From Chloroflexota bacterium (lineage in GTDB: Bacteria > Chloroflexota > Anaerolineae > Aggregatilineales > Aggregatilineaceae), in the NCBI GenBank assembly GCA_012729765.1, contig JAAYCM010000006.1, positions 1 to 64,000 of the forward strand: 64,000 nucleotides of DNA. The letters are read 5' to 3'. Positions 55,922 to 64,000 of this stretch are shown here, piece by piece. A program made the translations under genes and the position numbers. Each line of letters begins with the position of its first letter. The stretch's first letter is position 1. The notes beneath the pieces are model-generated. The model saw only the letters and a list, made by a program, of their open reading frames with translations. It had not been told where the DNA came from and did not search any database.

Positions 55922-57484
55922 TCAGCGCTTGGCGGCCACCCGAAACTGGAGCGGTACGCCGAGCATCAGCCGCGTCTGGGAGTGCAGCACCGGTAGCGCC
56001 ACGCAGATCAGCGTCATGACCGCCAGCAGCGGCAGGCTCGCCAGCTCATACAGCCGCTCGCGGCGTGTCCAGGGCTGCGAGCGCGGCGGGCGGATACGCA
56101 GGTCCAGCACCCAGAAGATGATCGTCAGGGCCGAGACGAGCGTCAGCGACACCTGGAGCAGGATGAACGGCGCGGTCTGCATACTCTCGCGCACCAGCGA
56201 CGGGTGAAACAGCATTGGGAGCTGCGAGCCGAGCATCATCACGACCCAGCCCACCCCGGCCAGCAGGTTATCGTGCGCGACACGGAACAGCAGATTGAAC
56301 GCGCCGCCGAATGAGGTCTGCGGGTTCTCGCTCATCTGCGCGATGGTATAGCCGATCTCCTTCGCGCCCCAGGCATGGCGCAGCGTTTGCAGGTAGCGCT
56401 CTTTGATCGCCTTCGGGATCGTCTCGCCGGTGGTCGCGTTGGCCCAGAACGGCAGAAAGATCGGCTGCAGGCGCACATCGCCCTGGCGCTGGAAGTACGA
56501 CTTGATATACATATGCCATTCGTCCGCGATCACATCCGGGTCCCAATAGCCCACGCTGTCGAGCAGGCGCAGGCTCATCGAGTAGGACGACATCGGGAGC
56601 GCCTGCCACCAGGGCGCGGCCAGATAGGCCAGCTCCCAGGCCGATGAATAGGCGTGCAGGATACGCATGAGCGGGTTGATCGACCAGACGTTGCCGTGAT
56701 AGCGGATCGGAGCCTGCCAGAACGTGGTGTGCCGCTGAGGATCGGTCGCAAACAGCACCGCCAGGCTCTCGAAGTAGTGTGGATGCCAGACCGTGTCGGA
56801 GTCCATCGTGGTCACGATCAGGTGATCGAGATCGCAGCCCTGCTCATCGACCAGTACGCGCCTGACCCAGCGGGCCGCCCACGCCTGGTTGGCAGACTTG
56901 CACTGCATCTCGCCGGAGATACCTTTGGGGTGCGTCGCAACCAGGAAATTTTTGAAGCACGCGCCGAATTCCGCTTCGAGCAGTGCCCCCTTTTCGAGCG
57001 CGCCCGCCTCACCGACTTCCATCGCCAGCACGATGCTCATTGATCCCGCGCCGCGCGCCTGGGCCGCCAGGTGATGCAGGGTCCGGCGCAGCGTGCTCAG
57101 GTCCTCTTTATAGTTGGGGATGATGACGACGTGATGCACCGCCGCCAGCGGCAGGCTGTCGGGCGTGGCACGGCGCGCATATTCGGCACGCCAGTCGATC
57201 GCTTCCCAGCGGCGGACATGCCGCAGACCGATCAGGTTGGCGACGCCTGCAAAGCTGAACCGCACCGCCGAATAGAATGCCAGCAGCGCCGCGCCGAAAA
57301 CCAGCGCCAGCGGAATGTAGTAGGCTCCCAACACGACCAGCCCCAACGCTATCCAGGCCAGCCCGCCGGGGATCATGTCCAGCACGCGCTCCGGGATCAC
57401 AGTGGGACGGGTGCCGACCCACACCGAGCGCCCCACCCCAAACTGGACGCTGTTGCGCCGGTTCCCAAACGATTCGTATGGCAC
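55922..57484 (-). CDS. large membrane GT2-type glycosyltransferase
   Basis: The 520-residue protein has two N-terminal membrane segments (about 40-80), a GT2 nucleotide-sugar domain and three or four C-terminal membrane segments. Donor binding is seen in VVIIPNYKEDLSTLRRTLHHL and TTMDSDTVWHPHYFESLAV (DSD motif), followed by the acceptor-type motif PWWQALPMSSYSMSLRLLDSVG. The start is GTG at 57484 with GGAGGG six bases upstream. It is monocistronic. The large insertion and flanking membrane segments suggest synthesis of a surface polymer or glycolipid. Confidence 0.82.
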   Translation of the reverse strand: MPYESFGNRRNSVQFGVGRSVWVGTRPTVIPERVLDMIPGGLAWIALGLVVLGAYYIPLALVFGAALLAFYSAVRFSFAGVANLIGLRHVRRWEAIDWRAEYARRATPDSLPLAAVHHVVIIPNYKEDLSTLRRTLHHLAAQARGAGSMSIVLAMEVGEAGALEKGALLEAEFGACFKNFLVATHPKGISGEMQCKSANQAWAARWVRRVLVDEQGCDLDHLIVTTMDSDTVWHPHYFESLAVLFATDPQRHTTFWQAPIRYHGNVWSINPLMRILHAYSSAWELAYLAAPWWQALPMSSYSMSLRLLDSVGYWDPDVIADEWHMYIKSYFQRQGDVRLQPIFLPFWANATTGETIPKAIKERYLQTLRHAWGAKEIGYTIAQMSENPQTSFGGAFNLLFRVAHDNLLAGVGWVVMMLGSQLPMLFHPSLVRESMQTAPFILLQVSLTLVSALTIIFWVLDLRIRPPRSQPWTRRERLYELASLPLLAVMTLICVALPVLHSQTRLMLGVPLQFRVAAKR

Positions 57485-57784
57485 GTATGCCCTCCAAAGA
57501 AACCCCCGCCTACTATTAGAGCATATCATAATAGGCGGGAGCGGCAACGCAGTTTGATTGGCCTGCGCGCACAAGCATAGCAAAGCGTCGGGAGCCTGGC
57601 AACCGGCGCTTTGCCGCCTGTGAGCCGCCAGAGCCATAGTATTGGGCTTACCAACTGATCTAATGCTTATCCTACGCTAACCTGAAAAATAACTGAATCA
57701 GCCCTCAGAAATTTTGGATAGTAAAAAAGTCCTGTAAAATGAAAGGGAATCTATCAATCTCGATTGAACTGGACGTGTCTACCT
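57485..57784. other. divergent intergenic region of GT2 and response regulator genes
   Basis: An AT-richer 300-base stretch. An imperfect palindrome (CCCGCCTACTATTA with TAATAGGCGGG, about 57507-57541) sits just upstream of the glycosyltransferase start and may be an operator or leader hairpin. For the plus strand, a -10-like TAAAAT (57735-57740, preceded by TG) lies 45 bases before the response regulator. The regulator's ATG has no Shine-Dalgarno. No gene is seen. Confidence 0.4.
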
Positions 57785-58480
57785 ATGCCTACCAAAGTAT
57801 TGATCGTTGAAGACAATGCGGAAATGAACCGGCTGCTGGAGATCGACCTGAAGCGGCGCGGCTACGAGATCAGCACGGCGACCAATGGGCTGGACGGCCT
57901 GCGGATGTTCCACGAGGAGCGTCCCAATCTGGTCGTGCTCGATGTCGCACTGCCCGGTATGGACGGTATGACGGTCTGCCAGCGCATCCGCGAATTGTCG
58001 AACGTCCCCATTCTCATGATCACCGCCCATGCCGTCACCGAAGAAGAGATGGCCGAAGGGCTGAACCTGGGGGCCGACGAGTACCTGATCAAACCCCTGC
58101 GCACTCTGGAATTCCATGCCCGGCTCAACGCCCTGCTGCGCCGCGCCCAGCTCAACGAGGACAACGACCAGCAGAGCATCCACTACAGCGACGACTACCT
58201 GACCGTCGATGTGGATGCGCGGCGGGTGGGCGTCAACGGCGAGGAAATCCGGCTCACGCCCACTGAATTCAAGCTGCTGGCGACCTTCGTGCGCCATCGC
58301 GGGCAGGTGCTCACCTTCCAACAACTGCTGGAGCAGGTGTGGGGCTACGAATATCACACCGAACACCACTATCCCCGCATTTACGTCTCGCATCTCCGGC
58401 GCAAGATCGAGCCGGACGCCAAAAGCCCGACCTACATCCAGAACGAGTACGGCGTCGGCTATCGTTTCACCGGCAAGTAG
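57785..58480 (+). CDS. OmpR/PhoB-family response regulator
   Basis: The 231-residue protein has a receiver domain (about 1-120) with acidic pocket (VEDNAEMNR), phospho-acceptor Asp (LVVLDVALPG), Thr switch (MITAHA) and Lys (LIKPLRT). A winged-helix DNA-binding domain follows (about 130-230; LTPTEFKLLATFVRHRGQVLTFQQLLEQVWGY, YGVGYRF). The ATG at 57785 begins MPTKVLIVED and lacks a ribosome site, which fits leaderless or weak translation. No histidine kinase is encoded nearby, so the partner is unknown. It could control the divergent glycosyltransferase. Confidence 0.93.
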   Translation: MPTKVLIVEDNAEMNRLLEIDLKRRGYEISTATNGLDGLRMFHEERPNLVVLDVALPGMDGMTVCQRIRELSNVPILMITAHAVTEEEMAEGLNLGADEYLIKPLRTLEFHARLNALLRRAQLNEDNDQQSIHYSDDYLTVDVDARRVGVNGEEIRLTPTEFKLLATFVRHRGQVLTFQQLLEQVWGYEYHTEHHYPRIYVSHLRRKIEPDAKSPTYIQNEYGVGYRFTGK

Positions 58481-58501
58481 GCGGACGCCAGGTCGCGGCA
58501 C

Positions 58502-58532
58502 AAAAAAACCACCCCCGCAGTGAGGCGTGGTT
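58502..58532. terminator. terminator between response regulator and ddl
   Basis: AACCACCCCC and GGCGTGGTT can pair around a short loop. Seven T residues follow on the minus strand (58502-58508), which suits the end of the ddl operon. The plus strand offers only TTATAAC. Confidence 0.7.
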
Positions 58533-58603
58533 ATAACCCTGTAAACTGTAATGGGCAGGCGCGTGGATGTCAGGATACACCCTGCGCCCGCCCCTTTGTT
58601 ACG

Positions 58604-59797
58604 CTATTTCTTGATACCCTTCAGGCCGCGCGCGGCCGCGTGAGCCAGCAGCCCCGTCTTGTAGTTGTAGGTCGTCTGGCGCTTCTCGGCGTGCGCTTCC
58701 AGCGCCAGCTCGATCAGTTCGTCCACCACGTCGGCGGGCGTCATCGACTCTTCCTGCCACAGGTAAAACGCCAGCGAGCCGGGCAGCGTGTTGATCTCGT
58801 TGAGATAGACCTCGCCCGCCGCCTCGCGCACCAGGAAATCGACACGCGCCGTGCCGCGCCCGTCCACCGCCCCGAACGCCTTGACCGCCATGGCTTTGAT
58901 CTGCTGCGTCAGCGCGTCGGAGATCGGCGCGGGAATCTTGCGCTCGGCCCCCTTCATCCCGGCGGGACCTTCGCTGCGCATATACTTTTCCTCGTAGGTC
59001 AGGAATTCCTGCCACGTGATCGGCTGTTCCAACACCGAGGCACGGTAGTCGTAGTTGCCAAGCACCGCACAGTTAATCTCGATTGCATCCTGGACGACCT
59101 GCTCGATCAGAATCCGCCGGTCGAAGCTGGCCGCGACGGTGATATAGCTGGCCGCTTCCTGCGCATCGTTCGCGCGCGCCACCCCAATACTCGACCCGGT
59201 TGAGGCCGGCTTGACGAACACCGGGTAACCCAGCTCGCGCTCGACTCGCTCCAACACAGCGTCGCGCTGCCCCGTCCACTCGCGCCGCGTGATCCCGATG
59301 TGCTTGACGACCGGGATGCCGCTCTGCGCCAGGACCGCCTTGAGCATCACTTTGTCACGTGTAACCGCCGAGGCCATCACTCCCGCGCCCACATAGGGAA
59401 TGTCGGCCAGTTCCAACAAGCCCTGCAGCGTGCCGTCCTCGCCGTGTGGACCGTGCACCGCCGGAAAAACCACGTCGAGCCGCTGGGCCTGGTTGCGCCC
59501 AAAACGGCCCACCAGCGGCGGTGTGATCAGCCCATGATGCGGCGTGCTGGGCGAGATCAATGTGTCTTTCAGGCCCATCAGCTCGGCCATATTGTCGGCC
59601 TGGAAGGTCTTCAGGTCGCGCAGGCCCGGCCCGGTCAGCCAGCGCCCATCACGCGTAATGTAGATCGGCACCACCTCATACTTGTTGGGCCGCATCGCCT
59701 GCATCACCTGCTGCGCGGTGACGATCGAGACGTCGTGCTCGACCGAGCGGCTGCCAAACACCACGCCGACCGTTCGCTTACCTGTCACAGTGCTCAT
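58604..59797 (-). CDS. ddl: D-alanine--D-alanine ligase
   Basis: The 397-residue ATP-grasp enzyme makes the D-Ala-D-Ala end of the peptidoglycan stem. Recognisable are VFGSRSVEHDVSIVTAQQ at the N-terminus, FPAVHGPHGEDGTLQGLLEL, PVFVKPASTGSSIGVARANDAQE, and the C-terminal ARVDFLVREAAGEVYLNEINTLPGS with metal-binding Glu and Asn. It is longer than most Ddl proteins (about 310-370), as in VanA-type ligases. It ends the murA-like/hydrolase/murF/ddl operon, where substrate flows to MurF. Confidence 0.95.
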   Translation of the reverse strand: MSTVTGKRTVGVVFGSRSVEHDVSIVTAQQVMQAMRPNKYEVVPIYITRDGRWLTGPGLRDLKTFQADNMAELMGLKDTLISPSTPHHGLITPPLVGRFGRNQAQRLDVVFPAVHGPHGEDGTLQGLLELADIPYVGAGVMASAVTRDKVMLKAVLAQSGIPVVKHIGITRREWTGQRDAVLERVERELGYPVFVKPASTGSSIGVARANDAQEAASYITVAASFDRRILIEQVVQDAIEINCAVLGNYDYRASVLEQPITWQEFLTYEEKYMRSEGPAGMKGAERKIPAPISDALTQQIKAMAVKAFGAVDGRGTARVDFLVREAAGEVYLNEINTLPGSLAFYLWQEESMTPADVVDELIELALEAHAEKRQTTYNYKTGLLAHAAARGLKGIKK

Positions 59798-59841
59798 CGT
59801 GCGTTGAACCTCGATTTCGGTGCATCGGGCCTGCCGCGCGG

Positions 59842-61473
59842 CTAGAGATAGGTGTCCGGCAGGTCATTGAGAAATAAAACGGTATCGCCTGCTTTGATCT
59901 CGCGCTGGAACCAGGCGATCGCCTCGTCCCGCGTGTCGAAAACGTGCAGGCGCTCGTTATCGAAGCCGCCCTCGCGGATGCCGCGCTGTAAGGGCTGGGT
60001 CTGCTCGATCCCGACCAGGATAATATCGGTGCTCGCCTGCGCTGCATAGCGCCCCAGCCTGACATTCTCCTGCTCTTGCAGCGGCCCCAGCTCAACAATC
60101 CCCGGCGTGATCAGCACGCGCCGCCCGCCCTGGTGCAGCGCCAGCACGTCGAGCGCGTTCTTGGCCCCGACCGGGTTGGCGCTGTAGGCATCGTCGATCA
60201 CGGTAACGCCGCCGGGCAGGGTTTTGCGCTGCAAGCGGTGCTCGGCTGGCTCCAGGCTCGCCACCCGAATCGCGATCTCGACCAGCGACATACCCAGGTG
60301 CCGCGCCACTGCCACTGCCAGCAGGATATTGGTCACATTATGCTGACCCAGCAGCCGCGTGCTGAAACGGTGCTCCTCGCCCGTTTCGTTGTCAATCACG
60401 TCGAAGGACAGGCCCTCGGCGCTTGTCTCGATATTGCACGCCTGGAAGCGAAGCTGCGTCGCCAGCTCGGCGTTCTGCCACGTGACGCCCAGCCGGGTCT
60501 GCGGATAGCCGCGCTCGTACATCGTGCGCACGTAGACATCATCCCAGTTGAAAACGCCCACGCCATCCGGCGGCAGCGCCTCGATGATCTCATACTTGGC
60601 CTTGGCGATCGCTTCCATGCTGCCAAAGCGCTCCAGGTGCTGCGGCCCGACCGCCGTCACGATACTGATTTGCGGGCGTGTAAGCTGGCTGATGGCGCGA
60701 ATCTCGCCCTCGACATACGCGCCCATCTCGACGATGAAATAGTCGTAGCTGTAATCGTGGCGTAGGTCCTGATTGATCACGATGCAGACGCCCATCAACG
60801 TATTGTAGCTCTTGGGCGTCGCCAGCACCTTATAGCGTCCACTGAGGATATGCGCCAGATATTCTTTGGTGCTGGTTTTGCCGTAGCTGCCCGTCACGCC
60901 GATCACGGTTGGGCCGGCCTGCTCCAGGGTGCGCCGCGCCCGCTGCCGGAACATGCGCCGGAAGCTGGCCTCGACCGGGTACAGAATCAGGTTTGCCAGC
61001 GGCAGCAGCAGCGGCACCAGGTGATAGACGATCAGCCCGACGACCGTAATCAGGGCAAAATGCGTGGTGGCCGTCGTATCGATTGCGTTGTCGGCCAACA
61101 CCTGCAGCCCGATCAGCAGCACGATCGCCAGCGCCGCCGCCGTGATCAGCAGCCGGGTTGCGCGCGGCGTGAGCTTGAATTTCTGCTTGATCTCCTTGAC
61201 CGGCTCCGGCCACATCGCCAGCACGCTGGCCGCGCCCCACAGCAGCAGGTAGATCACCTCGGTATCCTGATCGGCCAGGTTCAGTGCCAGCGCCGCCAGC
61301 GCCGCCACGCCGACATAGATCAGCGCGTGCCACATCACGTAGCGGCTGGGCCGCGCGAACAGCCAGCGGAAAAAGCGCCGCGCGTCGTAGCCTTCGATCT
61401 GAAAGAAGCGCGCCACGCGCCACAGCCGGAACAGCACGCCCACCAGCCAGACGAAAATGAGAATCTGCACCAT
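59842..61473 (-). CDS. murF: MurF-like ligase with N-terminal membrane domain
   Basis: Residues 185-543 form a Mur ligase: P-loop GVTGSYGKTSTKEY (about 192-205), VEMGAYVEGEIR, LLGQHNVTNILLAVAVARHL, and VIDDAYSANPVGAKNALDVL typical of MurF, which adds D-Ala-D-Ala to the UDP-MurNAc tripeptide. The first 170 residues carry about five membrane segments, which classical MurF (about 450 residues, soluble) lacks. The enzyme would thus be anchored at the membrane. Its start overlaps the stop of the hydrolase gene by one base; ddl follows. Confidence 0.9.
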   Translation of the reverse strand: MVQILIFVWLVGVLFRLWRVARFFQIEGYDARRFFRWLFARPSRYVMWHALIYVGVAALAALALNLADQDTEVIYLLLWGAASVLAMWPEPVKEIKQKFKLTPRATRLLITAAALAIVLLIGLQVLADNAIDTTATTHFALITVVGLIVYHLVPLLLPLANLILYPVEASFRRMFRQRARRTLEQAGPTVIGVTGSYGKTSTKEYLAHILSGRYKVLATPKSYNTLMGVCIVINQDLRHDYSYDYFIVEMGAYVEGEIRAISQLTRPQISIVTAVGPQHLERFGSMEAIAKAKYEIIEALPPDGVGVFNWDDVYVRTMYERGYPQTRLGVTWQNAELATQLRFQACNIETSAEGLSFDVIDNETGEEHRFSTRLLGQHNVTNILLAVAVARHLGMSLVEIAIRVASLEPAEHRLQRKTLPGGVTVIDDAYSANPVGAKNALDVLALHQGGRRVLITPGIVELGPLQEQENVRLGRYAAQASTDIILVGIEQTQPLQRGIREGGFDNERLHVFDTRDEAIAWFQREIKAGDTVLFLNDLPDTYL

Positions 61474-62264
61474 CAGGCGCGACCCTCGCTGCTGAGAAAG
61501 TGATCGACGATGCGGATATAATCGTTGAGACGCTCCAAATAGGCGAAGTGCCCCGCTCCCTCAAACACGATCAGCCCGGCATCGGGAATCAACTGTTCCA
61601 GCTTGCGCCCCTGCCACAGCGGGGTATCGGTGTCGTTCGCGCCCCAGATCAGCACGGTCGGACAGGTGATGCGCTGGGCGTAGGGCGTCAGGTCCTCACC
61701 GATCACGCGCAGGAATGTTTCGCGCAGCGGCCCGGCACTGCGGTAGTCTTCGGATGCATAGCGGGCGGCATAGCGGGCTTGCAGGCGGTCGCGCAGGCCG
61801 GATAGTCCCAGGGCGGTCAGCGACTGTTGGGCTGTGCGCGCCAGGGTATGCCGTGTCGCCTGGCCCAGTGTGGGCGGGGTGCGCAGCCCGGCGCTGTCGG
61901 CTAGTACCATCCGGCTCACCCGCTCCGGCTGCTCGGCAGCCAGCACCAGCGCGATCCGCCCGCCGAACGAATGGCCCAGCACAGGCACGCGCTCCAGCCC
62001 GGCCTCGATCAGATAGGCCAATACCAGGCGCGCGTAATCGGCCACGCCCCAGGCCTGCGGCGGCACCTCGCTCTGGCCGAAGCCCGGCAGATCAAGTAGA
62101 TGCACCTGGTAGCCCAGCGGCGCGAGACGCTCCGCCACCGGCCAGAAGCTCTGGACGCTGCCGCCCCAACCGTGCAGCGCCACCACTGGAGGCCCTTCCC
62201 CGACGACGCTGCTCCCGATCTGAAGCCCGGCAATCGAGCGCGTGGTGACCTGTGGCTCGCTCAT
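61473..62264 (-). CDS. alpha/beta hydrolase
   Basis: The 263-residue protein has the alpha/beta hydrolase fold: VVALHGWGGSVQSFWPVAERL with the oxyanion loop, nucleophile elbow VLGHSFGGRIALVLA with Ser, Asp in LIWGANDTDTPLWQG and His in FEGAGHFAYLERL. The substrate is unknown. Its start overlaps the murA-like stop (ATGA) and its stop the murF start, so it is part of the wall operon. A role in wall-precursor or lipid recycling is plausible but not shown. Confidence 0.88.
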   Translation of the reverse strand: MSEPQVTTRSIAGLQIGSSVVGEGPPVVALHGWGGSVQSFWPVAERLAPLGYQVHLLDLPGFGQSEVPPQAWGVADYARLVLAYLIEAGLERVPVLGHSFGGRIALVLAAEQPERVSRMVLADSAGLRTPPTLGQATRHTLARTAQQSLTALGLSGLRDRLQARYAARYASEDYRSAGPLRETFLRVIGEDLTPYAQRITCPTVLIWGANDTDTPLWQGRKLEQLIPDAGLIVFEGAGHFAYLERLNDYIRIVDHFLSSEGRA

Positions 62265-63544
62265 GGCTGCACCACCTCGATCTGCGCGCCGAGATTGACC
62301 AGTTTGCTGACCACGTTTTCGAAGGTGCGGTCGATCAGTTCGGCGCTGTCAATCGTAACGCTGCTCTGCGAGCACAGCGCCGCGCCCAACATCGCCAGCC
62401 CGGCGCGCACATCCGGCGTATCCAGGTACTCGCCGCGCAAGGGAGATGGTCCAGCCACCAGCGCGCGGTGCGGATCGCACAGCACGATCTGCGCGCCCAT
62501 CGCGGTCAGCTTGTCCACAAACAGCAGCCGGTTGTCGAACAGCTTCTCGTGAATCAACGTCATACCGCGCACCTGAGTCGCCGCCACCGTCGCCATCGCC
62601 ACCAGATCGGACGGGAAGCCCGGCCAGGGCGCGGTATCAATCGGCAGGTCCAGCTCTTCCTCGGTCTGCGAGGCGATTAATTTATCGTGCGCGGGCACGA
62701 ACAGGCTGTCGCCGTTGAGATAGAGGTTGATGCCCAACCGCGCCAGGACGCGCGCGATCAGGTGCAGGTGCGCGGGAACCACACCCTCGACCGTAATCGA
62801 GCCGTGTGTGATCGCCCCGATGGTCGCAACGCTGGCGATCTCGATATGGTCGGGCGAGATGTGGGCTTCTGCACCGCCGAGCGCCTCAACCCCAAAAACC
62901 GTCACAGTGTTCGTGCCGATGCCCTCGATCCGTGCGCCCATCGCGGCCAGCATCACCAGCAAATCCTGGACGTGCGGCTCCGACGCCGCGTTGCGGATGA
63001 CCGTCTCACGCCCTAAGGCCGCCGCCAGCATACACACGATCGCGGTGGCGGTGACGCTGCTTTGCAGCAGGACAATCTCGCGGCGGTCCCAGGGTTCGGC
63101 CTGCAGATCGATCACGCCGCTGCTCAGGTGTACATCGACGCCCAGATCGCGCAGCGCGACCAGGTGCGTGTGCAGGCGGTTGGCCGGATAGCTGATCTCC
63201 AGCCGGGCGTGCCGACGTCGCGCCAGGATCGGGGCCAGGAACAGCACCGCGCTGACCTGCCCCTCGGTCAGATCATGGGCCAGCGAGCGCGTGTGCAGCC
63301 CGGTGGTTTGCAAGCGGACCGTGCTGCCGTCGCGGCTGACATCCGCCCCCAGCGCGCCCGCCGTTTCGATCATCAGGGCCGTGCTGAGCGTATCCGGCAC
63401 ACCCCGGAGCGTGACCGGATCGCCGGTCAGGAGCGCGGCGGCAGTCAGCGCCAGCGCGGCATTACTGTTGCCAGAAGGCCGGAAGACGCCGCGCAGCGGC
63501 TGCCCCCCGTGAACGATGATCCGCATAGGATGTCGATTCTCCAT
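62261..63544 (-). CDS. divergent MurA-like enolpyruvyl transferase
   Basis: The 427-residue protein has the two-domain EPT fold pattern and MurA-type segments (PWPGFPSDLVAMATVAAT, DVRAGLAMLGAAL). However, the conserved Lys of the N-terminal GAKNAA motif reads GNSNAA (about 25-30). The loop that carries the catalytic Cys (PGGCxIGxRPxDxH) is replaced by a short SYPANRLHTH stretch (about 118-127). It is therefore unlikely to be the normal MurA. ATGs at 63544 and 63526 are both possible; GGAG precedes the second at a long distance. It heads the operon with hydrolase, murF and ddl. Confidence 0.8.
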   Translation of the reverse strand: MENRHPMRIIVHGGQPLRGVFRPSGNSNAALALTAAALLTGDPVTLRGVPDTLSTALMIETAGALGADVSRDGSTVRLQTTGLHTRSLAHDLTEGQVSAVLFLAPILARRRHARLEISYPANRLHTHLVALRDLGVDVHLSSGVIDLQAEPWDRREIVLLQSSVTATAIVCMLAAALGRETVIRNAASEPHVQDLLVMLAAMGARIEGIGTNTVTVFGVEALGGAEAHISPDHIEIASVATIGAITHGSITVEGVVPAHLHLIARVLARLGINLYLNGDSLFVPAHDKLIASQTEEELDLPIDTAPWPGFPSDLVAMATVAATQVRGMTLIHEKLFDNRLLFVDKLTAMGAQIVLCDPHRALVAGPSPLRGEYLDTPDVRAGLAMLGAALCSQSSVTIDSAELIDRTFENVVSKLVNLGAQIEVVQP

Positions 63545-64000
63545 CAGGCTGGCCGGGAGTCCGGCCCCATATCCGGCGTGATTATACCAGGAAGCGTTGA
63601 TGCTCCAAGACTCGCCTCGCCAACGCTGCGGCCCTAAAACTTGTGCTTTCGTGGCATCGGCCTATACTTGAGCTAGCACAGTTCTTACGGGGGCGGGGAA
63701 GCAGGCCAGCGGTATTGTGCCGGCACTGTGGACTGCCCCTCAATCATGTCCTGCATGTACGCGGTGGGCAGCGCGTCAATCCGGCGCAGGGCGTAACCAG
63801 CACGTTCTATCAATCGTATAAAATTCATCAGCGTGCAAGAAATTCGCATATGAGCGAGTCTGGCAGGTCCAAAAGCGTTTTTTGACACTTTTCTATGAAA
63901 AGGAATAATTTTAACCCTGTAATTAGCATTACTTGGCGGCTGTCAGGTTGGGTCTGGCGCCTGGATTGTTTGCTATATTCTGAGTGCTTGAAACAGGCGT
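63545..64000. other. right-edge intergenic region
   Basis: No convincing gene is seen in 456 bases. A plus-strand promoter-like pair (TTGTGC about 63641, TATACT about 63663) and another -10-like TATATT near 63976 are present. Short frames on either strand (63643-63885 plus, 63685-63888 minus) lack ribosome sites and family features. The region probably separates the wall operon from a plus-strand gene beyond the window. Confidence 0.4.

Noticed and set aside
63643..63888. Short frames at the right edge on both strands
   Set aside because: No ribosome site, no motif, and they overlap each other; not enough to call a gene.

Overview
This is a 64 kb stretch of a high-GC bacterial chromosome with dense, short-spaced operons. 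Three things point to a member of Chloroflexota (Anaerolineae-like): two T-box leaders combined with high GC, MoxR/FHA/SH3b-type envelope genes, and divergent cell-wall genes. That placement is an inference from gene content and style; no marker gene was compared against a database. There are no phage, transposase, CRISPR or rRNA genes. Coding is ordinary chromosomal housekeeping and metabolism.

Layout. 1-9007 (minus strand) is one envelope-type operon: a signal-peptide membrane protein, an ABC-2 type exporter (ATPase plus permease), a Gln-rich coiled-coil membrane protein, a lipoprotein, a MoxR ATPase, an unrecognised protein and the start of another ABC ATPase. 9193-11217 is an FHA/SH3b membrane protein. 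11418-17713 (minus) is an oligopeptide-type ABC importer (two permeases, two ATPases) with an SH3b-repeat lipoprotein between the permease genes. 18122-20599 (plus) is a serine T-box, a small membrane protein, serS and a mug-type DNA glycosylase. It is followed by rnpB and a peptidase-S51-like gene. 21843-25670 (minus) is leuS with a leucine T-box leader that has a complete tRNA-Ala(GGC) gene embedded in it. 25794-33203 (plus) holds a membrane glycosyltransferase, two oversized sugar-ABC permeases and an M23 peptidase/beta-propeller fusion. 33200-38693 (minus) holds a Nif3 protein, a degenerate metallophosphoesterase, enoyl-CoA hydratase, an unknown protein, an SDR and class I aldolase. 38897-48804 (plus) holds a DUF123 nuclease-like gene and then an aromatic amino acid operon, aroH-aroF-tyrA-aroA-aroE-tyrS-aroC-aroK-aroB-aroQ, which contains all seven shikimate-pathway enzymes. 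48805-55921 covers asd, metY-metX behind a SAM-I riboswitch, and the hom-lysC operon. 55922-63544 holds a large GT2 glycosyltransferase, a response regulator and a minus-strand cell-wall operon (murA-like, alpha/beta hydrolase, murF with membrane domain, ddl).

The unifying theme is control of amino-acid supply by premature transcription termination. Within about 38 kb there are two T-boxes (serS with specifier UCC, leuS with specifier CUC), a SAM-I riboswitch (metY-metX) and two previously unlisted short leader peptides with alternative hairpins. One is Phe/Tyr-rich before aroH (39632-39763). The other is Thr/Met-rich before hom (55691-55777). Each has an intrinsic terminator and a complementary segment that could act as antiterminator. 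The strangest object is the leuS leader: the T-box specifier half and the antiterminator/terminator half are separated by a complete tRNA-Ala gene on the same strand.
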